A program made the translations under genes and the position numbers. A stretch of DNA of 64,000 nucleotides, taken from Eucommia ulmoides (taxonomy: Eukaryota; Streptophyta; Magnoliopsida; Garryales; Eucommiaceae). Shown here piece after piece: positions 24,291 through 36,151 of this stretch. The stretch lies in the NCBI GenBank assembly GCA_016647705.1, contig CM028339.1:21068803-21132802 (forward strand), read 5' to 3'. The notes under the pieces are model-generated. The model was not told where the DNA came from, made no database searches, and saw nothing but the letters and a program-made list of their open reading frames with translations. Positions within the stretch are counted from its first letter, which is position 1. Every line of letters begins with the position of its first letter.

Positions 24291-24709
24291 CTCTTGAACG
24301 CGCCCCGATTTTCCAGAGAAAATAAAAAAAAAAATAGATATATGCTTGGCGCTGGTAAAATAAGAAGGGTTTTTTAAAAACGTCGATTTTCTCATTAAAA
24401 TATACCTAAGCCTGTTTTAGAAAAAAGGAGTCGCCACCTAGCATTGGGTTTAAATGATGTGCTAGGTCACCATATTTTTCTTTTTTGAAAACAATTTAAA
24501 AAAAAATGGCTTAAGTAAAACTTTGACTCCTAAAATAACATGGTCTCATCAGAGATTCGTTTAAAGAGTTCGGGGGTCAGTTACACTCGGGGAAGGTGTC
24601 AAGCACCCCAAGACGCCTGTCCAAAGACGGTACCTTATCCGATTAAGTCCAATTAAAATTTAAATCCGAATGTTTTTATTTTATTTTGAAATCCTCCTCA
24701 TATACACAC

Positions 24710-25790
24710 ATACACATACACACATTGAGGGAAGTGATCTCCCTTTTAAACCTAGACCGTTCTGATGGAAGGTTGAGAATTTTTTTCCACCTCATCTTGT
24801 TAGCACATTATATTCAATACGAGTTAAAGAAACACACGCTCACACACGCACGCACACATCGAGGGGAGTAATTCCCTTCTAAATTTAAACCGTTCAAATT
24901 GAAGGTTCGAAATTTTTCACCTTATCTTGTCAGCACATTATATTTAATACGAGTTAAAGAAAACACACGCCCACACACGCATGCACACATCGAGGGGAGT
25001 AATTCCCTTCTAAATTTAAACCGTTCAAATGGAAGGTTGGGATTTTTCACCTTATTCTGTTAGCACATTATATTTAATACGAATTAAATAAAACACACGC
25101 ACACACGCATCGAGGGGAGTAATTCCCTTCTAAATTTAAACCGTTCAAATGGAAGGTTGGGAATTTTTCACTTTATCTTGTTAGCACATTATATTCAATA
25201 CAAATTAAATAAAACACACGCACACACGCATCGAGGGGAGTAATTCCCTTCTAAATTTAAACCATTCAAATGGAAGGTTGGGAATTTTCCACCTTATCTT
25301 GTTAGCACATTATATTTAATATAAATTAAATAAAACACACGCACACACGCATCGAGAGGAGTAATTCCCTTCTAAATTTAAACCGTTCAAATGGAAGGTT
25401 GGGAATTTTCCACCTTATCTTGTTAGCACATTATATTCAATACAAATTAAATAAAACACACGCACACACACATCGAGGGGAGTAATTCCCTTCTAAATTT
25501 AAACCGTTCAAATGGAAGGTTAGGAATTTTCTACCTTATCTTGTTAGCAAATTATATTTAATATAAATTAAATAAAACACCCGCACACACACACACACAC
25601 TTCTCAAGGGGAGTAATTTCATTCTAAACTTAAACCGTTCTAATGGTAGGTCAGAAGTTTTCCACCTCGTATTGTTAGCACATTATATTTAATACAAATT
25701 AAATAAAACACACACACACACGCATCGAGGGGAGTGATTCCCTTCTAAATTTAAACCGTTCAAATGGAAGGTTTGGAATTTTTCACCTCA
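24710..25790. repeat. ~120-bp tandem array inside the Ogre LTR (about nine units)
   Basis: Units carry CATCGAGGGGAGTAATTCCC, TTCTAAATTTAAACCGTTC, TGTTAGCACATTATATT and end in an ACACACGCACACACG run. Units differ by about 5-10% by eye. The same array is at 36560-37640 in the other LTR. The CA/CG-rich unit ends vary most in length. Confidence 0.9.
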
Positions 25791-26106
25791 TTTTATTTAC
25801 TCAAAAAAAATAAAAAAAAAATAAATAAATAAATAATAAAGGAAGAAAAAAAATCTAATTTACAAAAAAAAAAATATTAGTATAATAACAACTTATTTAA
25901 AAATAAGAGTAAGATTTATAACAGATGAAAATTTACCACCTTCTTGGAGATTTTTTCTTCTTCAAAATTACAATAAAATGAAAATAATATTATTTTCTTC
26001 AAAATTTCTCTCCAGATTTCACTTCTCCCTTCCCAAAAAATTCTTCTAAAAAAAAAAAAATTTCTCTGGCCAAAAAATTCTCTCCCTTCCTATTGTGATC
26101 CTTCAT

Positions 26107-26115
26107 CTATTTATA
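26107..26115 (-). promoter_or_regulatory. TATA box of the Ogre 3' LTR
   Basis: Minus-strand CCTATAAATAGATGAAGG. The identical box lies at 37991-37999 in the 5' LTR, where it would drive the element's RNA. Transcription start is predicted about 30 bp downstream. Confidence 0.6.
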
Positions 26116-26164
26116 GGAAGGAATTTCTGATGAATCGTCCGACAAACACGCGAAAAAGTAAGAA

Positions 26165-26400
26165 AAATGGGATGGGTGCACCGAAATTTGGTGCACCCAC
26201 CCCCTTTTTGGGTGCACCAAAAATGGTGCACCCAAAAAAGGGGGGCTGGGCAGAGAGCATATGCTCTCTGCCCCCCCTGCTGGCCGCATATGCGACCAGC
26301 ATTAAAGCTGGCCGCACATGCAGCCAACACACTGGTCGCACCAGCGACCAGTGTATCTGGTCGCTAGTGCGGCCAACTGGTCGCACGTGCGACCTTTGTG
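26165..26400. repeat. palindrome cluster just upstream of the LTR TATA box
   Basis: At least five adjacent inverted repeats: paired GGTGCACC arms at 26176-26240, a perfect 26-bp palindrome at 26248-26273 (left half GGGCAGAGAGCAT), GCTGGCCGCATATGCGACCAGC-type arms at 26278-26325, and CACTGGTCGC/GCGACCAGTG arms at 26330-26357. The 5' LTR holds the same 26-bp palindrome at 38133-38158 but a shorter set after it. Confidence 0.85.
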
Positions 26401-26711
26401 TAGCCCCCCCCACCCCCGTTCGGTCTAGGCCTCTCTCGTTCTCGTCTGTTTCTTGTCCATTTTGTTCCGAATTAACGCGTTTTTATTCCACTTCGAAAAA
26501 TCTACAAAACCAAAAAAAAATAAAAAAAAATAAATAAATAAATCAATTACTAATATTTAATTTACTTAAGAGATTAATAAAACTTAACTTAGCAGTATTA
26601 AACCGCACAAATACGGTACAATTAAAACAAAATAAATAGAAAAATAAAATTAAGGTAACTATAAAATAAAGTATAATTTTTTTGCGAGGCGGTCAAAATG
26701 CCGTGTCTACA

Positions 26712-26740
26712 GCTGCCCCTCTTTGTCATGCAAGTCCCAC
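26712..26740 (-). promoter_or_regulatory. Ogre polypurine tract
   Basis: The minus strand reads ACAAAGAGGGGCAGC directly before the 3' LTR start TGTAGACACGG. This is the position and composition of a plus-strand primer. Confidence 0.7.
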
Positions 26741-26829
26741 TTGCTTGACAAAGATAAAAAACCACGTCATTTTGATCGTCCCATTTTTTTTTATTTTTTT
26801 TTAGTGTATTTTCCAATAATAGAACAAAT

Positions 26830-27270
26830 AAAATAAAATGACTCATGACGAACAGGTGTACGTTTAGAGTAATAAAAAGTTTAACTCGTGATGATACTCA
26901 TGACGAACAAGCGTCTGTTAAGATGATCATTTAGAGTAATAAAATAATTCATGACGGTACTCATGACGAACATGTGTCCGTTTAGAGGATCGTTTAGAGT
27001 AATAAAAAAATGACTCATGACGATACTCATGACGAACAAGTGTCTGTTTAGAGGATCGTTTAGAGTAATAAAATAATGACTCCTGACGATACTCATGACG
27101 AACATGTGTCCGTTTAGAGGATTGTTTAGAGTAATAAAAAAATGACTCCTGACGATACTCATGACGAACACGTGTCTGTTTAGAGGATTGTTTAGAGTAA
27201 TAAAAAAATGACTCATGACGATACTCATGACGAACACGTGTCTGTTTAGAGGATTGTTTAGAGTAAAAAA
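26830..27270. repeat. ~65-bp tandem repeats in the Ogre 3' noncoding region (about six units)
   Basis: Units read TCGTTTAGAGTAATAAAAA, ATGACTCATGACGATACTCA, TGACGAACACGTGTCTG. Long open frames across them are by-products of repetition, not genes. Confidence 0.85.
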
Positions 27271-28419
27271 AAAATGCGTGCCCCAGCCCTCTTGGCCAGG
27301 GGCCTAAAGAAAGTTCAAGAGTATAAAATATGCCCCTACTTGTGACTGAGCCAGAATGAGAGAGCAAAGATATAAATGTGCCCCAGCCGAACTCTCAGAT
27401 GACCAAACATTTATAGATTGCCTGCGTACCTTAGTATTATGCCGAGGATCAAGTTTAACGTAGTTCACTTTTCGCCCTTTTTCAGGGCAAAACGCATACC
27501 TGGACGCTCATTTAGAGCTTTCGACTTTCAGCAATAAAAGTTTCTAATTTGAACCGGAAGGTAAGAAGTCTTTGTGAGAGAGAAATCCATACTTCCATGT
27601 CCTTTGAAAACCCTGTAATTGGACAAAAAACACATGTAACACGAAAATTTAGTTTGAAAAACTTGTCACTCTTTACAACTCGCAATTCCGTCCTCCCTTT
27701 TCCGTCGCAATCCCTCATTTGATGGCGCTTGACTTTCTCGGGTCACGGGACAGTATCGGGAGATTTTTCCGTCTCGTCCTTCCGTCAATCTTAGAGATGT
27801 ACTTTCTGGAGGTTTTCTCCGGGTTGTTGGCGGGGTCTGGTTTTTTGGACAACATCCCTATCAGCCTTTATTTCTCTGCACCCGCCGATTCTCATTTTCT
27901 TTTCTCTACTAGGCATCCTCAGTGCTTAGGAGAATCACATACTCCTGCTTGCTTTGTATTTTTCAAATCCTGCAAAACTGATTTAACCAAATATGGGAAA
28001 AACGTGTAAAACCTTACCCCAAACAGGTATCTTTATCACCAGATATGTTGACTGCGAGATTTCAAGCCGGATTGTCTGACAAGTATGATTTCAATGCAAA
28101 TTTGAGCCATATTCGATGTTCCTTTTCACAGATTCCAACTCTTGCTCAAATCCATCAAGTTCCGAACACAAAAAAGTCTTACGGTCAATGGAAGTCAGCC
28201 GTAGTGGAAATTCCAAAAATGCCCCTAGGAGTGATCTAACTGTTCTCCCTTTTTCTTTTCTTTTTTTATTTTTCTTTTTTTTGCCGACACGGTCTCTACA
28301 TTTTTCTCATAGCGCTCTTTCGAATTTTCACCATGTTCGAGCCGTACCCCCCCTTTTTTATTTGAAGCAACAGATAATCACAAATTGAAATAAACTTACT
28401 TAGAAAATAAGGACATTTA
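27271..28419 (-). other. Ogre 3' noncoding region
   Basis: About 1.1 kb between the end of the integrase coding region and the 65-bp array. No conserved domain was seen in any frame. Such long 3' regions are usual for Tat-lineage elements. Confidence 0.5.
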
Positions 28420-30753
28420 TTAGGCAAAGTATTTCTTTACAGAATCCGAGTTTAGGGGCTCGGGAAATACATCACCATCCATTTCCTAGAGAATCAACGC
28501 TCCACCGCTCAAAGCCTTATGAACAATAAAAGGACCTTCCCAATTTGGCGCGAACTTACCCTTAGCTTCATCTTGGAAAGGAAAGATTTTCTTCAATACT
28601 AACTCACCGACCTTGAAGACTCTAGGGTATACCCGTTTATCATGAGCTCTAGTAATCCTCTGTCTGTAACACTATCCGTGGCATATCGCTGTTAGCCGCT
28701 TTTCATCGATTAAACAAAGTTGGTCCAACCGTTGTTGTACCCATTTAGTTTCATCAAGCTTGGCCTCTATAAGCACTCGTAGAGATGGAATTTCCACCTC
28801 GGCCGGTATCACCGCTTCTGTGCCATAGACCAAAGAATAGGGGGTTGCCCCTGTCGAGGTCCGAACTGAGGTCCGGTAAGCCATCAAAGCATATGGCAGC
28901 ATATCATCCCACTCTTTATAATTGTCAATCATCTTCCGGAGAATTTTCTTTATATTTTTGTTGGCGGCTTCCACTGCTCCATTCATTTTTGGACGGTAAG
29001 GCGCTGAGTTTTTGTGCTTGATCTTGAACTGCTGACATATTTTCTGTATTTCTGAACCCTTCAGGTTTTTAGCATTGTCGGTTATCAATGTTTGCGACAA
29101 ACTATATCTTGACACAATATTTTCTTTGATGAATCGAGCTACTATCTTTTGAGTCACTCGGGTTAAGGAAACAGCTTCTACCCACTTGGAAAAATAATCA
29201 ATTGCCACCAGGATAAAGCGATGACCACTTGGCGCCTTAGGGGTAACTTCCCCAATTACGTCCATACCCCACATTGAGAAGGGCCATGGGGCCGCCAAGC
29301 AATGAAGGTGCGAAGGTGGGACATGGATTTGATCACCATGAATCTGACACTTATGGCATCTTCGAACAAACTGCACGCAGTCGCTTCCCATCGTTAGCCA
29401 AAAATGACCGGTCCTCAGGATCTTCTTGGCGAGCATGAAGCCGCTCATGTGAGGTCCACATATGCCACCATGGACCTCTTTCATCAACTGGATGGCCTCT
29501 TCGACTCCAACACATCTCAACAGGCCCATGTCAGGGGAGCGTTTGTACAGTGTCTCCCAGCTTAGGAAGAATTGGCCTGCTAACCTCCGGAGAGTTTTCC
29601 GATCAACACTTGATGCCCCTTCCGGATACTCCTGATTTTTCAGAAAGTTCTTTATGTCATGGTACCACGGGTCTTTGGCTGGCTCAGATTCAAGCTGGCA
29701 GCAGTGGGCCGGTCGGCGTTGAACTCGGATTACCACCGGAATGATATCATCATCCTCTTGAGTGATAGATATCATAGATGCCAAGGTAGCTAAGGCATCG
29801 GCGAAGTCATTTTTTAGCCTCGGTATGCTTTCAAATTCTATCATCGTAAATTGCTCGCACAACTCCAGGAGGTGACTGTTATAGGCTATCAAGGTCGGAT
29901 CTCTCGTGGCATATTTATCCGTCACCTGATTGATTATCAGCTCAGAATCTTCGAACACTAGCAATTCTTTGATTTTCATATCGACAGCCAGCTGGAGTCC
30001 CAGAATACAGGCTTCGTACTCAGCTCGATTATTTGTGCTCTGGAACTTCAACTTGGAAGCCACTGGATAATGTTGTTTGCCTGAAGAAACCAGAACGGCT
30101 CCGATTCCAGCCCTTCGAGAGTTCACTGCTCCATCAAAATACATTTTCCAAACTGTTTCCTCATTTTCTTCATCCACCGCATGAATCGACTCGTCAGGGA
30201 ATAGCGTCTCAAGAGGCTGGTTATCCGTTTGAGCTGGACAACTAGCCAACTGATCCGCTATCGCCTGACCCTTCACTGACTTTTGGGTCTTGTAGATGAT
30301 ATCGAACTCCGTCAGCAGCATCTGCCATTTTGCAACTTTTCCTGACAGAATCGGCTTCTCGAATATGTATTTTAAGGGATCCATCCTGGCTGTCAAGTAG
30401 GTAGTCAGTGGGAGCATATAATGGTGCAGTCTTTGAGCAGACCAAGCCAATGCACAACAGGTCCTCTCCAGCAAGGTATAATTTTCCTCATACTTCGTGA
30501 AGCGCTTGTTGAGGTAGTAGATGGCTTGCTCCTTCTTTCCAGATTTATCGAGTTGCCCAAGAATAGCTCCCATGGAGGAGTCGAGAACTGACAAATATAG
30601 TAATAACGGAACCTTCTCCCGAGGCGGCACTAGAACGGGAAGGTTCGTTAGATAGACTTTAATTTTCTCCAAGTCATTCTGGCAATCTGCATTCCATCGC
30701 CCGTCACTTTCTTTTCGAAGTAGCTTGAAGATTGGCTCACAAGTGGCAGTGAG
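28420..30753 (-). pseudogene. Ogre pol: RNase H, archaeal-type RNase H, integrase
   Basis: After the RT break at 30754 the same frame continues with the RT-linked RNase H (SMGAILGQLDKSGKKEQAI, KYEENYTLLERTCCALAW). A second RNase H follows (MYFDGAVNSRRAGIGAVLV, NNRAEYEACILGLQLA, FEDSELIINQV, ending NDFADALATLA). Integrase comes last, with a His/Cys zinc-binding segment (HGGICGPHMSG...CHKCQIHG) and catalytic core (GMDVIGEV, DYFSKWVEA, TDNAKN, PYRPKMNGAVEAANKN). The C-terminal end (PFQDEAKGKFAPNWEGPFIV) continues past TAG stops at 28672 and about 28488 to a natural-looking stop at 28420. The longest uninterrupted segment is 666 codons (28672-30672). Confidence 0.9.
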
Positions 30754-31887
30754 TTAGAAGATTAATCGGGCTATGAAATTTAATCGCCCCAGAAAACCTC
30801 GGATCTCTTTCTCATTTCTCGGTGGTGGCATCTCACGAATGGCCTTCGTCTTTGCAGGATCAATCTCGATTCCATTGCGATTTACCATGAAACCAAGAAG
30901 TTTTTCGGAAGCCACCCCAAACGTGCATTTTGCTGGATTGAGCTTGAGCTGGTACTTTCGAAGTCTGTCGAACATCTTTTTCAAATGGCAGAGATGATCC
31001 TCGTTCTCCTGTGATTTAACGATCATGTCATCTACATATACCTCCATCTCCTTGTGCATCATATCATGAAAGAGGGTCGTCATTGCTCTTTGGTATGTTG
31101 CCCTGGCATTTTTGAGACCGAAAGGCATCGCCCTATAGCAAAAGACTCCCCATGGTGTAGTGAAGACTGTCTTTTCTCGATCTTTCTCATCCATCAGAAT
31201 TTGATTATAGCCAGAGAATCCATCGGCGAAAGAATAGAGCTTTCGCCCCGCAGTATTGTCGATGATGATGTGAATGTTTGGCAGTGGGAAATCATCTTTT
31301 GGACTTGCCCCGTTGAGATCACGATAGTCCACGCAGACTCTAATTTTTCCCGAGGACTTTGGCACGGGAACGACATTTGAGAGCCATTCACTGTAGTTAT
31401 AGACTTCAATAATTCGGGCATTGAATTGCTTCACGATCTCCTCCTTGACCTCGAGGCTGACAGCGGGCCTCAGCTTCCTCAACTTTTGTTTGACTGGTAC
31501 ACTCCCCAGCTTTAGCAGCAGCTTATGGGCCACGATACTCTTGTCCAATCCTACCATGTCATCGTAGGACCAGGCAAAGATATCTTGGTAGGAAATTAAG
31601 AGCGTTGTCAACTCTTTTTTTCCAGAGTCATGAGGGCTGATCCAATCTTTACTTCCTTCAACTCTTCCAAGGTCCCCAAGTTTATCAACTCGGTCTCATC
31701 GTTACTGGGAATCGGCTTGTTCTCGAACTCCGTGAAAGCTTTTCAGATCTCACCATCGTCTGGCTGACAAGAGTCATCTTCTGTTTCCACTCCCATCGGG
31801 TTATGGTCTGGTTCTGCATTGAAATCATACTTATCGCACTCTGGCTCAGTTATATCGCATGCATCATACACTGGTGTTTTAGATATC
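30754..31887 (-). pseudogene. Ogre pol: reverse transcriptase
   Basis: An open frame of 285 codons at 30754-31611 holds the RT core: VPVPKSSGKIRVCVDYRDLN, DDFPLPNIHIIID, FADGFSGYNQI, FTTPWGVFCYRAMPFGLKNA and the catalytic YVDDMIVKS box. It ends at TAA 30754-30756, after which the pol frame resumes directly. Upstream, the exon that starts at 31887 contains a TGA at 31743-31745. A one-base shift in an A-run near 31613-31620 separates it from the RT frame. Confidence 0.9.
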
Positions 31888-32041
31888 CTGAAAGCATAAA
31901 ATTTAAACATTTAAACCATATGTCGGATAAAACAGAATTGCATTCATTAAATATAAAAAACCATTACAAAGCAAAATCTCTTTCCATCTAGAAGGCAAGG
32001 TGGATGGAGGGATGACCAACAGAAAATCTCCCTAAGTTTAC
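31888..32041 (-). other. predicted Ogre intron between protease and RT (154 bp)
   Basis: Donor TTTCG|GTAAACTT (32041) overlaps the stop codon that ends the gag-protease frame. Acceptor TGCTTTCAG|GATATC lies at 31888. Removing it joins the two frames in phase (CG|G). An intron at this place is an established feature of Ogre elements. Splicing itself is not shown by the sequence. Confidence 0.75.
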
Positions 32042-33879
32042 CGAAACGCTTGGCGAATTGGGAGAGAACAAGAATCCCAATTCTGCAGCTTTTCTTTTCC
32101 CTTGGTTCGAATACCAGACCCATGACTTGGCCTTGCCTCGTCTCTCATGATTACATTCACAGCTTCCTTGATCATTACTCTCTTAGGGTGCAACTTGAAT
32201 CCTGCGGTCTCCTTCCCTTTGTTGATGATTTCTACTGGATAGGGGAAAGTGACCCGGATATGCAGAATTTTCATTGGCTGGTTGTCTGGGGATCCATCCC
32301 TCTTCTTCCGGAAGAACTTCGCCATGTCTGCTTTTGTCGGCTCGTATCCCAATCCGAATCTCCCCCTCTTCTCCTTGACTTCTATCGGTTCTGTAATTCC
32401 GTCTAGATTCTTGCCCAAACCTTTCCCGGGAATGCAACCTCGAGACTTTATTTCTTTAGCAACGAAGGCCACAGTATTAGACAGTGATGGTGTCATCTCG
32501 TGTCCTCCTTCCTTCACAAAGGTAGCATTCGCGACGTCGAACACGTGATAGGAGGCTTCAATTTTCTCCTTTTCCTTTCCGTCATCTGTTAACGGGACAT
32601 GCCGACTTATCGCTTGATAGAAAGGTATGATATCTGAATCAGCCCTGATCACGTACAGTGTGTCATCAATGATAAACTTGATCTTCTGATGTAGAGATGA
32701 AGGCACTGTCCCAGCGTTATGGATCCATGGCCTCCCCAACAACAGGTTGTACGAAGCAGGTATGTCGAGCACTTGGAACTTCGCATTGAACTGTATTGGA
32801 CCAATTTCAATTAGCAGGTCAATCTCTCCAACGCTATCTCTCCTAGCCCCATCGAATGCTCGGATAACCGTCTTAGACGATCGAACCTGTGATAGATCTA
32901 TCCCCATTTCTTCCAGGGTCGACAAAGGACAGATATTTAGTGCCGATCCATTGTCAATCAGCACCCGAGCTATGAACATTCCATGGCTTTCGACTGTGAT
33001 ATTCAAAGGCTTGTTGTGACCTGTTCCATCATCGTCCATCTCGTCATCTGTGAAAGTGATGGTGTTAGATCCTAGGACTTGCTCAACCATAGTGACAAAC
33101 TTCTCCGGAGAGATCGTGCTAGGCAAGTGGGCTTCATTTAGGACTTTCAGCAGTGCCTGTCTGTGTACTTCTGAGGTTAGGAGTAGTGAAAGCATCGAGA
33201 TTTGTGCCGGTGCTTTGCTGAATTGCTCCACTATCTTGTATTCTAAATTCTTCATTGCCTTTAGGAAGTCGTGAGCCTCCGGTTCTAACACCGGCTTTTT
33301 CAGGGCCCCTCTTGGTTCCTTCATAGGAATCCTGATCAAATCCTGTGGCGTATACACCCTTCCAGACCGAGTGATTCCACTGGTTTCTCCTACTGAGATT
33401 GGAAATTCTTCTCCTTCTCCTGTTTTAGCGACGATCTCATAATTCCATGGAACCTTATTGAGATTTTCCACCATCTTTTGGATTGGGAAAGACAAAACTA
33501 GAGATTTCTCCAGTTTTTGGGCTACCCTTTCTAGATGTAATTCGAACCCTCTATAGAGAACCTCCGGGTGTAAATAAACACCACTGATATCGATCACATC
33601 AACTTCTTCCTCGACCTCCTCTATGAAAATTAGATTGACGCCACTTCCTGAGGAGGCGTGTTCAGGCAACGGATTTTGCTGACAATTTGGTGTACCGGCC
33701 TCAGGTTTTTTAGGAAACGTGATGGCTCCGGTCCGTATAAACTCCTGGATTTTGTCTTTTAGCTGAAAGCATTGCTCAGTCGCATGTCCTCTGGTTCCCG
33801 AGTGGTATTCACAGAAAGCATTTGAAGAAGCTGCTTTACTCCCAAGTTTAACTTCGTAGAATGGAATGGGCGTCAGCAT
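32042..33879 (-). pseudogene. Ogre zinc-knuckle-like, aspartic protease and G-patch region
   Basis: The 613-codon frame starts with CEYHSGTRGHATEQCFQLK, a CX2-type His/Cys box of Tat gag proteins. Mid-frame it holds the retropepsin core FIARVLIDNGSALNICPLST with the catalytic D in DNGSA. The C-terminal part has a G-patch-like stretch (SRGCIPGKGLGKNLDG, GRFGLGYEPT). The frame continues from gag after one TAG and ends at the intron donor. G-patch segments after the protease occur in many plant Ty3 elements. Confidence 0.85.
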
Positions 33880-33882
33880 CCC

Positions 33883-35445
33883 CTACTTCAAACAATTCCG
33901 ATACAACTCGGTGATCGAGACCGGAAGGTCTTGTAGCTCTCTGTTGTCGTTTTGGAAATTTTCCCCAGTAGCATGAGGTAGAAGGTCTTGGTGGTATTGG
34001 GTTCCTGACCTTAGAGTGCGGTTAGGAATTTGAGGTGGGGTGTTCGGGTATGGTTGATAGGTATGGTAAGAGGGTGCTGGGTAGGCTTGAGGATAATATT
34101 GGAAAATGTGGTTTTGATAAGGGGGAGGTACATTTTGGTAATAGCGGGGGCGGCTTTGGGAATAGGGTTGGTTTTGAGGATAATTTTGGTTTTGGCGATT
34201 TTGAGGAGGGTAGTTGTGATATTGGTTGTTCAGGTTCGGGTAGTTCTGGGGACAAGAAGCTTGGGGGTAGTTCTGGTAATGGGTTTGCCGAGGGGAAACG
34301 ACAACAGCTACTTCATTTTCTTTCATCTTTGGCGGGGCTGACCTTTTCGTCAGATTGGATTGGGCCCCTTCAATTTTTCCGCTTCTTATTCTTTCTTCCG
34401 TCACCTCGGCCTGTTTGATCGCATCGCCGAAAGAAACCACTGCTATGCTCGAGAGATCTCGATAGAACGGCGGTGACTGAATTGACTTGAATATCTCTAA
34501 CTGAGCCTCCTCGCTCAGCTTAGGGACAACTTTAGCAGCCTCTTCCCTCCAACGAGCAGTATACCTCCGGAAACTTTCGTCTTTATTTTTCAATATCTGG
34601 TAGAGGGTATTGCGGTCTGGCGCGGCATCCCTATTGTACACATATTGCTCACAGAAGGCCTCTACCAGATCTTCAAATGTTTTAATCTGTGATAGCTCCA
34701 GGGTCATGTACCAGTTGAGAGTCGGTCCTTTCAACGATCTCCGAAACATCTTTAGGCAAAGGTCTTCGTTCCGAGCATGAATTCCTAACTCCTCTTTGTA
34801 AATGCTGACATGCCATTCTGGAGGGCCAGTGCCATCATATTTTGTGAACTCTGGAACTACGAAATTTTTCGGGTACACAATCCCGGGTGGTGCTGATAAC
34901 TCCTTGTACGTCGCTTTCCTGGACGGCTTCTCCTTTTGCCATTCTTCCATAGTTTTCTCCAATTTCTCCATTTTCAGAAACTAAGCCGGTGGAGGGCCAT
35001 TCTCTTCTTTGTTTTTAGTTTCAATGGCCGGGGCCGGTTGGCTATCATTTGAATTGTTTGGTGGAGCAACGACCCTCTCCGGGTGAATGAGGATCTGCGG
35101 GGCGGCGGGGGCCGAGCCCTCTGGCGAGGCCTGATAGACATGCCCCTGGATGGGATATGTCGGAGCTCCATAGGCGAAAGGATGAGGGCCTATTTGAGGT
35201 CCATAGTAGACCGGTACTGCAAAGTTCGGGCCGACGTGGTTCGGATTCGGCCCTGAGTTCTCCATCCCAATACTTGCAGGGTTTCCATTTGGGGATTCAG
35301 TCACAGGAGTCCCGTTGGACGGAGGAATAGGCACCTCCTGAGGTCGGCTAAGTTCGTTGATCCTTTCCATCAACCTGTCAATAGTTTCCTGCATCTGAGC
35401 TATCTGGGTCGTTCGGGGAGATTCGGGATTGCTTTCTGATGTCAT
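33883..35445 (-). pseudogene. Ogre gag
   Basis: One frame from MTSESNPESPRTTQIAQMQE (35445) to 33883, broken by TAG at 34981-34983 and ending in TAG at 33883-33885. The N-terminal part has a short heptad-like helix (QMQETIDRLMERINEL) and a proline/glycine-rich spacer. The middle is the retrotransposon gag domain (FTKYDGTGPPEWHVSIYKEE, KMFRRSLKGPTLNWYMTL, FEDLVEAFCEQYV, ESFRRYTARWREEAAKV). The C-terminal part is a PxYxQNYP-rich low-complexity tail. Both stops are one C-to-T step from CAG. Confidence 0.9.
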
Positions 35446-35678
35446 CCTGGAATGAGTCTGTGCTCGACTGCGTGTAAAGATCGGACTTCGAAAGGGGGGA
35501 ACTGGATTTGCTTTTCTGGGACCAATTTTCTTTGTCTTGTCCTTTCCTTTTCACCTACAAAAAAAAAATCATCTTTTTAGTTCACGTGGGTCTTAGGTGG
35601 CCTTAAAGCCCATTCTAGTTCGAAGATTTCAATTTCGATAACGACTAATTAAAACAAATGATGGTACATGAAAAATCT

Positions 35679-35709
<31 letters not shown>

Positions 35710-35756
35710 GTCGTTCCCTACCGATATTGAAAACTTTGAACTTGTTTGGTGTGCTC

Positions 35757-35796
<40 letters not shown>

Positions 35797-36151
35797 AAGG
35801 ACTTCCCAAGACGTCATAAATCCATCAAGTACAAAAATCCCCTTTCTCGTCTTGTATCATAGAATCCTGAGGGGATAATATGGATACAAGACAGTTTTGC
35901 TTTTGTCAGAGGATTTACAACGATATAAGAGCCTGAGAAGAAATAAGGAAAAAAATAAAATATATAAAAAATAAAAAAATAAAAAAATAAAAAATAAATG
36001 ATATAAAAAAAAAATCACAACTTATTTACTGAATTGAGGGAAAAAAATAAAATAAAATAAAATAAAATTTAACATTCGGACTTTAGATTAGTTGGACTTA
36101 TTCAGACATATTGGGCTCGACCCTCTGTGGTTCCCCAGTGGAGTCGCCAGC
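35446..36151 (-). other. Ogre 5' leader and primer-binding region
   Basis: Directly inside the 5' LTR the minus strand reads GCTGGCGACTCCACTGGGGA, the position and style of a tRNA primer-binding site of Tat-lineage elements. The remaining ~700 bp holds long poly-T/A runs and no ORF. The extra ORF1 found upstream of gag in some Ogre elements is therefore absent. Confidence 0.6.

Larger units (their letters stand above)
24295..26711 (-). repeat. Ogre 3' LTR
   Basis: 2,417 bp, outer end GGGGCGCGTTCA and inner end TGTAGACACGGCATTTTGAC on the minus strand. It contains a ~120-bp tandem array, a TATA box and a hairpin cluster. It aligns over its whole length with 36152-38572. It carries a longer hairpin cluster than its partner (26290-26400 against 38170-38260). 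Confidence 0.93.

Noticed and set aside
26881..27367. 118- and 146-codon repetitive frames
   Set aside because: They are readings of a ~65-bp tandem repeat in Ogre 3' noncoding DNA, without a start context or homology.
34030..34418. Glycine/valine-rich plus-strand frames
   Set aside because: They are antisense readings of the proline/tyrosine/asparagine-rich tail of Ogre gag.
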